Positions 62,828-64,000 of a DNA stretch of 64,000 nt are shown here, piece after piece. Position 1 is the stretch's first letter, and each line of letters begins with the position of its first letter. Source of the DNA: Galaxea fascicularis. Taxonomy: Eukaryota; Cnidaria; Anthozoa; Scleractinia; Euphylliidae. Where the stretch lies: positions 14,193,914-14,257,913 of the forward strand of contig OX419343.1 in the NCBI GenBank assembly GCA_948470475.1, in the 5' to 3' direction. The notes below the pieces were generated by a model. That model searched no databases. It was not told the origin of the DNA and saw only the letters and a list, made by a program, of their open reading frames with translations. Position numbers and translations under genes: made by a program.

Positions 62828-64000
62828 ACAATGGAGAACCCCTTGGGAGTTAAAGGGTTAAGACCTCCCTTTAGATGTGGTGGTCTTTACTGGTTGAGAA
62901 TTCTGAATAATAATGAATTCCCAAAGTCTAAAGACAAAATTTGATAAAACAATCCCACTGTATCCAGTGGCCCCCACTCAGGTCACAGCCCTGACCAAGA
63001 GACTAATGACAAGATTGCAAAATTAACTAAATTTGACTGGGCTGTTAGTGATAAAATTCTAAAAATAAAGACTCACAGTAAGGTAAGCTGTGTTCTACAG
63101 GGCTCAAGACTAACTCTTCAGTTTACTAGCCCAGTGGCTAGTGCACATGTTTTGTGCTAACATTTTCACTGGCCAAAATGGCCAATGAAGAGCAAAACCT
63201 ACTAGCCAAAACAGAATTTTTACTAGTCTGTGGCTAGCTGGCTACCACTAGTCTCGAGACCTGGTTCTATGTACTCAGATCAGTTGTGTTAACTCAAACT
63301 GGTTTAGCTTTTTTTTGCATCTTACCTTCTCAACCACTTTTAGCTATCAAGCACTGCTGCACCCACAGGTACTATTACCAGCTTACTATACACAACATGC
63401 AATGGAGAAAGTACTTTCCCCTTGCAATTGTGACTCACACATTCTTTTCCACAGTTTTAGAAATGGTATGTTGCAGAAGTTTGCCTAAAAATGACTGGAT
63501 CCTCATATATTACTGGATATGGTAGTGAACTCTATTTTGTTTTGAATTATGTTGTTACTTGCTAAAAACTCAGTGGATAGTAACTACCAGTAAGTGTTTC
63601 TTGTTTTGCCTCTTATAATTATTTGCTATGTTCTACACTTGCAAGTTGACTGAAAAAGTTCATCACCCCCCAATTGGTTGGCCACAATAAAACGACTGGC
63701 CTAAATTAGGGTCTGGACTTTTTTGACCAATTTGATTTTTAAGCCTCCCTGTTTAGATCTTATGGTGATGGAAAAATATTTATAATTACAAAATTTCAAA
63801 ACAATGTAAGGGTGTTAAATTTCTGCAGACCTGATTGATAAGTTCCAGTGCTCCACTGAAGTTATTTTTTGCCTCTAGGTACTTGGCCTGTTGAAGGAAA
63901 AAGAATGTCTGTTAGATATAGCAAAATGCTCAGTTAACCCAGATTGGTGCTAACCCTACTTCAAAAATTTGACAAAGGCCAAGAACTATTCCAGAAATCA
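21447..64000 (-). CDS. TTC21B: TTC21B / IFT139 orthologue, intraflagellar transport IFT-A subunit, 5' part outside window
   Basis: 38 coding exons on the minus strand join in frame (3357 nt, 1118 aa plus stop) with GT-AG borders and matching phases throughout. Compared from memory with human TTC21B (about 1316 aa), the window begins near residue 186 and runs to the C-terminus. Clear matches include [61 protein letters not shown] and [18 protein letters not shown]. The protein is a long tetratricopeptide-repeat solenoid. In the family it is a core subunit of IFT-A, which works with dynein-2 in retrograde transport in cilia. Start exons lie beyond 64000. The gene converges on the PKS, with 4.65 kb between stop codons. 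Its largest intron (10 kb) hosts a BEL retrotransposon. No frameshift or stop was found in any exon. Compared with human it lacks a short loop after the LPG(V/M)K motif. Confidence 0.95.
21841..22146 (+). other. Short basic open frame in the last TTC21B intron, unidentified
   Basis: 102 codons rich in Arg/Lys and Ser on the strand opposite to TTC21B. No domain is recognised. The C-terminal half ([20 protein letters not shown]) could be a helical segment of a transposon-encoded protein, but nothing else supports that. It has no recognisable promoter or splice partners. Confidence 0.2.
22361..22651. mobile_element. Foldback MITE with roughly 120-bp inverted arms
   Basis: Begins TGGCCGTTTTT and ends AAAAACGGCCA. 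The arms pair along nearly their whole length, with repeated GAGACGCAT/ATGCGTCTC and CGTCTGGACG blocks and GACGGGCACAAGAC near the centre. No target duplication is obvious. It lies in the last TTC21B intron. Confidence 0.8.
24515..25009. mobile_element. Tc1/mariner-like MITE
   Basis: Terminal inverted repeats CAGTAAAAACTCGCACAAAA and TTTTATGCAGGTTTTTACTG are each flanked by TA (24513-24514 and 25010-25011), the target preference of Tc1/mariner transposases. It is 495 bp with no coding capacity. An internal decayed SINE tail (CAAATGAAGAATGATCGTC) lies near 24762. It sits in a TTC21B intron. Confidence 0.75.
25233..25463. mobile_element. MITE with GGGG..CGTTTCTCGAAA termini
   Basis: Terminal sequences GGGGTGCGTTTCTCGAAA and TTTCGAGAAACGGGCCCC are inverted repeats (231 bp). 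A related piece lies at about 29185-29360 in the other orientation, sharing the GTTTCTC start and the ACTATGATT..AAATTTGTTG interior. Another arm is near 1210-1225. A 167-codon frame running through the element has no domain and is not a gene. Confidence 0.6.
28377..28786. mobile_element. DNA-transposon remnant, AGGGCGTGAAAT termini, 6-bp target repeat
   Basis: The left end CAGGGCGTGAAAT and right end ATTTCACGCCCT(A) are inverted repeats. The direct repeat ACAGAT lies directly outside on the left (28371-28376) and over 28786-28791 on the right. The interior has repeated TGGTCGCCA/TGGCGACTA motifs on both sides. It lies between TTC21B exons at 28214 and 28908. Confidence 0.65.
29830..30067 (+). 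repeat. Probable non-LTR 3' end with ATCA tail
   Basis: An AT-rich stretch ends in (ATCA)n at about 30035-30067. This is the arrangement of a LINE 3'-UTR plus short tandem tail. The upstream coding part is missing. The next transposon inserted at the right end of this tail. Confidence 0.4.
30068..31212. mobile_element. PIF/Harbinger-like non-autonomous DNA transposon
   Basis: Ends AGGGACCTTAAGATTTCAGG and (G)AAATCTTAAGGTCCCT-type inverted repeats, flanked by the 3-bp duplication AAT (30065-30067 and 31213-31215). A 3-bp target duplication and GGGACC-type ends suit PIF/Harbinger. Its 1145 bp have only short frames (up to 103 codons) without a DDE domain, so it would need transposase from elsewhere. 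Confidence 0.7.
31674..32261. mobile_element. TA-flanked DNA transposon remnant
   Basis: The left end AGGGCGCTCACAATTAGTCA and right end TGACTTTTGGTAAGCGCCCT form imperfect inverted repeats continuing through GGCCAGACC/GGTCTGGC. TA lies on both sides (31672-31673 and 32262-32263). It is 588 bp with no coding frame of note. Confidence 0.65.
33020..45411 (-). CDS. TTC21B: TTC21B exons 11-26 of the window
   Basis: Exons in transcript order: 45326-45411, 45151-45222, 44290-44410, 43217-43287, 42503-42567, 41925-42014, 40813-40896, 39994-40066, 39451-39561, 37906-37958, 37653-37738, 36130-36256, 35143-35208, 34519-34621, 33732-33842 and 33020-33101. Anchors are [74 protein letters not shown] and [11 protein letters not shown]. 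The exon 34519-34621 acceptor was chosen because it restores frame from the preceding phase-2 donor AA|GTAGGA. The exon at 43217 was fixed by phase and by FLELVDAH. Confidence 0.92.
33483..33561 (+). mobile_element. Decayed tRNA-like SINE head
   Basis: Contains an A-box-like GTAGTTCAGTCGGTTAGAGC and a B-box-like GAGTTCGAACCTC with the spacing of a tRNA promoter, but the acceptor stem is lost. It lies in the TTC21B intron upstream of the exon at 33101. Confidence 0.55.
33904..34279. mobile_element. Mutator-like MITE with 9-bp target duplication
   Basis: Termini TAGCCTGAGTATCAGGC and GCCTGATACTCAGGCTA are perfect inverted repeats. CTGAAGAAA is repeated outside (33895-33903 and 34280-34288). 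The 9-bp duplication fits Mutator-like transposition. The end resembles TAGCCTGCGTGACAG of the larger element at 45494. Confidence 0.8.
34792..34933 (-). mobile_element. tRNA-derived SINE fragment with adjoining inverted repeat
   Basis: On the minus strand a tRNA-like B-box region (GGTCATGGGTTCCACTCCCA) is followed by the CCTGAATTTTTTCAGG hairpin that also ends the SINE head at 2968. Next to it, AAAATGACCAGC...CCAGTTGTCTTGTTA (about 34858-34888) recurs inverted at about 34899-34932 (TAACAAGACAACTGG...GCTGGTCATTTT). Confidence 0.6.
35594..35942. mobile_element. MITE-like inverted-repeat element
   Basis: The left end GGGAACTTAAGCATCGACGG and right end CATCGTCGATGCTTACGTTTCC are inverted repeats with a few mismatches (349 bp). 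It is embedded in GC-richer sequence with repeated GTCCACACTA motifs (35511-35592), which may belong to another element. No target duplication is certain. Confidence 0.55.
36862..37451 (+). repeat. Two related copies of a roughly 55-bp sequence
   Basis: ATCAACTAGCCACG...TTAA.GAAGA.TAAA...AGTTTGG...GAGTACGGCGCCA occurs at about 36864-36922 and again at 37398-37449. Unclassified dispersed repeat inside a TTC21B intron. Confidence 0.5.
38035..38930 (+). mobile_element. Decayed LINE (CR1/L2-like) 3' half
   Basis: Across shifting frames the translation gives [49 protein letters not shown] and VQNAAA, the order of the reverse transcriptase C-terminus in CR1/L2 elements. It ends in AAGGCGCTATATTAAGTAAA, a common L2-type 3' end. 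Stops, frameshifts and a nested MITE (38267-38377) show it is dead. A TA-dinucleotide run lies at about 38826-38852. Confidence 0.75.
38267..38377. mobile_element. TTAA-flanked short MITE, copy 1 of 3
   Basis: TTAA-CCCTTTAACTCCC...GGGAGTTAAAGGG-TTAA. The TTAA flanks and CCCTTT ends suit piggyBac-type mobilisation. The interior contains the small hairpin AGTGCC-AAAT-GGCACT. It is nearly identical to copies at 62612 and 62752 and is inserted within the LINE remnant. Confidence 0.8.
44040..44077 (+). ncRNA. Possible hammerhead-ribozyme-like motif of a Penelope-type remnant
   Basis: GACCC-CTGATGA-AGGCAGAAGTC-GAAAC-GCGTT-GGGTC has the conserved hammerhead core CUGAUGA...GAAA, closed by a GACCC/GGGTC stem. 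Stem III would be minimal, as reported for Penelope-like ribozymes, but stem II pairs only with a bulged A. No reverse transcriptase remnant is visible beside it. Weak call. Confidence 0.3.
45494..46958. mobile_element. Mutator-like DNA transposon, non-autonomous, 98-bp terminal inverted repeats
   Basis: The left arm 45494-45591 and right arm about 46861-46958 (TAGCCTGCGTGACAGACGCC ... GGCGTCTGTCACGCAGGCTA) are almost perfect inverted repeats. The 9-bp duplication CCATTAATC lies at 45485-45493 and 46959-46967. Inside, a direct repeat (CTTGTTTTAAG.GGGGCAACACGGTGGTT) occurs at about 45785 and 46285. No transposase frame survives. It lies in the same intron as the BEL element. Confidence 0.85.
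47139..47434. repeat. Palindromic repeats next to the BEL insertion
   Basis: TTAGTATATACCA...ACAAGT at 47139-47158 pairs with ACTTGTGTGGTATATACTAA at 47307-47326. Immediately beyond it AACAATTATTCACC (47325-47338) pairs with GGTGAATAATTGTT (47421-47434), with a further GTGGATATTTACC/GGTAAATATCCAC hairpin between. Probably one or two MITEs. Confidence 0.65.
47480..47905 (+). repeat. 5' LTR of the BEL/Pao element
   Basis: 426 bp, TGTTGCTGCC...GGCCCCGACA. Contains AATAAA at 47847-47852, a likely polyadenylation signal in the transcribed repeat region. No TATA box is clear. Confidence 0.93.
47923..54030 (+). CDS. BEL/Pao gag-pol polyprotein, intact frame
   Basis: 2035 codons with no stop. Domains in order: a charged N-terminal part; a DUF1759-type gag region (about 325-480); Cys/His knuckles (about 567-630, [13 protein letters not shown] and following); an aspartic protease with DSCST near 701; reverse transcriptase (about 1000-1150) with catalytic YVDD near 1141; RNase H (about 1320-1447) with SDAS and TDST; an integrase zinc domain (about 1660-1708) and core (about 1737-1893); and a C-terminal DUF5641-type domain (about 1925-2030). 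This order (protease, RT, RNase H, integrase) and the DUF1759/DUF5641 pair define BEL/Pao. No envelope-like frame follows. The start may be 47923 or the next in-frame ATG nine bases on. It is a mobile-element gene, not a host gene. Confidence 0.95.
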   Translation: MWMNMDAGSCNGQTYDDEHQSKEAVTDTVCVSRPARRLDGSAYVARLRWMDCYTLQRKVKKHIERITEMIKNTDNVNTVESELSTFRATSEEMKKAVATLMNDLETEEDLDVASDWYALQSSQMIDFIETTEQWVSSTKEKILNSLDNRSDFSRRSGSSRRSKASSTSVASGRAKERAKAAELMAKFAMLECRQELEKRTERLLLEEQLAVANARERAYAEFEDADLELEKPHVLSVHSPPAVCHSPQFEPFPRPHPPPVPQAYYPPGQAEPTAAPYSQLDPGVPEFKTRQSERQNASESVQEVLSRQNRLTELLVEQQQQTLLPALTITKFTGNPLDFFTFRRAFESQIESKLKSNDLRLRYLEQYLEGEPKELIKGCLHLDSQNGYAEAMKLLVEKYGDPYKIANAYIKKVNDWPYIRQGDDQALDRFATFLTQCQSAMSELTFLSILDHPHNIQTMVRKLPLSLQDRWRRESSRHGIAGSITPTFVSFVTFVKTEASIATDPVFSREALSRLDVSERPDRFNKGRNANKSRTYGDRSRTTSHVSSHAMTVVTSPKNESCTPENVCKMCGKRHDLDDCKEYLKKSLQERREFLKEKELCFACYSGGHRSNGCAQRRTCKTCDRRHPTGLHDDNFRPNQPTIKNQNPSNEQSVDVVTASHAETEEAVCSVVGTGNPVTAVPIVPVRLKAAGTEVLTYAMLDSCSTGTFVLEDVAARLDVKGADTKLMVKTVNGTKLHDAKVLNGLTVTDLNGENSITLPKTYTKEDISAIEVDVQAPELTRRWKHLNRIAECMPSQLHGAKVGLLIGSNCPKALEPIDILASANGGPYALKTFAGWAIVGPLYMTNTEQQTVDCNRIVAIEVGSERLLNHHFAVEDKVKEIIAPQALNKMFELDFHERFDEKRRQYSQEDKKFLNIVHQGIRRTDDCHYEIPLPFRSDDVCFPDNREQVFQRACWLKRKFTRNSKFYEDYVDFMNDIIRKGFARKVPEDRVPAKSGQLWYIPHHGIYHPKKPNKIRVVFDCSARFGGTSLNDQLLQGPDLTSCLVSVLSKFRQQPVAFMGDIDAIFHQVRVPDIQRDFLRFFWWPNGNLDGDLAEYQMNVHLFGAVSSPSCSNFALRQAADDAEEYVGSETAEVLRKNFYVDDCLRSEESEEEAIQRISGVRSACAHGGFNLSKIVSNRRSVLESVPEDLRAQGLRALDLSSDFLPLERVLGVQWAVESDMLGFRIILKDKPLTRRGILSTICSVYDPLGMASPFLLTGKKILQDLCRTKLDWDDEVDDEFRVRWENWRSQLSALEHFSMDRCIKPDGFGSVISRQIHHFSDASAIGYGQVTYLRIVNDKGNIHCSFLMGKSRLAPLKAITIPRLELTAATISVRIGGMVSRELDDPVDSETYWTDSTTVLKYIRNEAKRFHVFVANRVQSIRDQTDPAQWRYVESTNNPANDASRGLKGHQLSDQQRWIKGPDFLWLSESEWPEPPCDLNDVLTNDPEVKKVQVLTTVVDEKADILMRLARFSNWHRMKKCIAWILRLKQLLTHKQLPLTDKAHRTRNAAIKGTNHEPLKVEEMQRAEETILRLVQGCAFPKELEVLHKIQRENRQESRDFSRTRKAKIKKSSTLYQLDPVLDQNGLLRVGGRLSKSEVFPDGFKHPVILPKKSFVVDLIIRDAHERVGHSGRGITLGALRSEYWIINANSVVRHFISKCVTCRRLRGVISEQKMADLPKERLSPAPPFTYCGVDYFGPFLIKEGRKELKRYGALFTCLSSRAVHIETANSLETDSFLNALRRFVARRGPVREIRSDQGTNLVGAEKELRRALEEMDNGSIQRSLCREFKADWVQWKRNPPSASHMGGVWERQIRSVRSILTALMREHGRGLDDESFRTLMAEVECIINSRPLTTPSCDPDDLDPLTPNHILTMKSKVVLPPPGNFQKEDVYLRKRWRRVQYLANVFWSRWRKEYVQCLQQRVKWNRPRRNFEKGDLVLIADDRAARNDWPMARIVDTYPDAEGNVRSVRVTTGTTTLDRPVHKLVLILEKDA
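54158..54583 (+). repeat. 3' LTR of the BEL/Pao element
   Basis: 426 bp, same sequence as the 5' LTR as far as reading shows. It starts directly after the purine-rich tract and ends in CCGACA next to the GTGCA duplication. Confidence 0.93.
54589..55448. other. TTC21B intron remainder after BEL
   Basis: AT-rich, no recognised element. No frame longer than 63 codons and no inverted repeats were noticed. Confidence 0.5.
55449..63887 (-). CDS. TTC21B: TTC21B exons 1-10 of the window
   Basis: Exons in transcript order: 63831-63887, 62020-62120, 61423-61507, 59931-60029, 59116-59208, 57822-57921, 57232-57329, 57042-57149, 55834-55926 and 55449-55578. They encode N-terminal to middle TPR units. 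Examples are [19 protein letters not shown], then ...[18 protein letters not shown], then [27 protein letters not shown] and [14 protein letters not shown]. The last exon holds a proline-rich turn ([10 protein letters not shown]), which matches a similar PGQP loop in the vertebrate protein. Confidence 0.93.
55595..55690 (-). mobile_element. Decayed tRNA-derived SINE
   Basis: On the minus strand GGGTTCAAGCCCTGTTGATC is followed by ATTCTTCATTTGATG, matching the B box and downstream tail of the SINE at 2968-3115. The head is degenerate. Confidence 0.5.
58477..58926 (+). pseudogene. LINE 3' end with ACT tail
   Basis: Two frames joined by a shift give [35 protein letters not shown], then [12 protein letters not shown] and [14 protein letters not shown] with a stop at 58801. 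This resembles the C-terminus of the element at 18933 (IEKRALSII, LCRKLFDQI, LNSLLPP). An AT-rich 3'-UTR and (ACT)n tail at 58911-58926 follow. It is 5'-truncated and broken. Confidence 0.78.
60490..61405. mobile_element. Probable DNA element bounded by imperfect inverted repeats
   Basis: ACAAATCTGTTGGCCATCTG (left, about 60505) pairs with CCAACAGTTGGCAGACAGAT and GCAGGGAAACTGTTC (right, about 61363-61401). The interior carries many GGGACTAGTCCCTG-type palindromic motifs (60575-60870). The 154-codon frame 60996-61460 has no domain and runs into the TTC21B exon, so it is not a gene. The right arm ends about 20 nt from the splice donor of exon 61423-61507. Confidence 0.5.
61763..61837 (+). mobile_element. 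Decayed tRNA-like SINE head
   Basis: The A-box-like GATCACTCAGTTGGTAGAGC and a weakened B box (GTGGTTTCAACTCC) have tRNA spacing, but no acceptor pairing. It lies in a TTC21B intron. Confidence 0.5.
62612..62721. mobile_element. TTAA-flanked short MITE, copy 2 of 3
   Basis: Same family as 38267-38377: TTAA ends, CCCTTTAACTCCC inverted terminal repeats and the internal AGTGC hairpin (here TGCTAAATGGCA). 110 bp. Confidence 0.8.
62752..62861. mobile_element. TTAA-flanked short MITE, copy 3 of 3
   Basis: Direct-oriented neighbour of copy 2, only 30 bp away. It differs from copy 2 at very few positions by eye (for example TGCCAAATGGCA and TCGACAATGG). 110 bp. Confidence 0.8.
63098..63263. mobile_element. 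Short MITE with 6-bp target repeat
   Basis: The left end CAGGGCTCAAGAC and right end GTCTCGAGACCTG are imperfect inverted repeats. GTTCTA is repeated directly outside (63092-63097 and 63264-63269). The interior has several TAGCCA/TGGCTAG motifs. 166 bp. Its CAGGGC start and 6-bp duplication match the element at 28377. Confidence 0.7.

Noticed and set aside
62612..62861. CRISPR-like direct repeats
   Set aside because: Only two 110-bp copies with inverted termini and TTAA flanks in a eukaryotic intron. These are MITEs.

Overview
This is a eukaryotic genomic window, almost certainly from a cnidarian and most likely an anthozoan such as a stony coral. The reasons are short GT-AG exons in AT-rich introns, animal-type protein matches, and a dense load of transposons and tRNA-derived SINEs of cnidarian style. 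The genus cannot be fixed from the sequence alone. There is no sign of bacterial operons, CRISPR arrays or prokaryotic regulation.

Two host genes converge tail to tail. (1) On the + strand at 8456-16797 lies a complete type I polyketide synthase in three exons (61, 6806 and 351 bp), encoding 2405 residues in the order KS-AT-DH-degenerate methyltransferase-ER-KR-ACP. It has no thioesterase, like a highly reducing or animal FAS-like PKS. (2) On the - strand, from 21447 to beyond the right edge, lies the orthologue of TTC21B/IFT139, the tetratricopeptide protein of the ciliary IFT-A complex. I resolved 38 coding exons with consistent splice phases, totalling 3357 nt (1118 residues plus stop). 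They correspond to roughly the last six sevenths of the protein; the 5' exons are outside the window.

The rest is mostly mobile DNA. Positions 1-8400 hold a LINE fragment, a foldback MITE with a target duplication, two segmental duplications, a Penelope-like fragment inserted into one copy of a duplication, and SINEs. Positions 16800-21450 are intergenic with one LINE 3' end. The TTC21B introns hold more than a dozen DNA transposons or MITEs, further LINE and SINE pieces, and a complete young BEL/Pao LTR retrotransposon at 47480-54583. That element has LTRs identical by eye, a 5-bp target duplication and an uninterrupted 2035-codon gag-pol. It lies in the largest TTC21B intron (45412-55448), opposite in orientation to the gene.

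The two genes show no functional link. The PKS is the candidate of biological interest: a self-contained iterative enzyme with all expected active-site residues in KS, AT, KR and ACP, a near-intronless structure, and no visible product-release domain. Splice junctions and protein matches were judged by reading and memory, not by alignment software.
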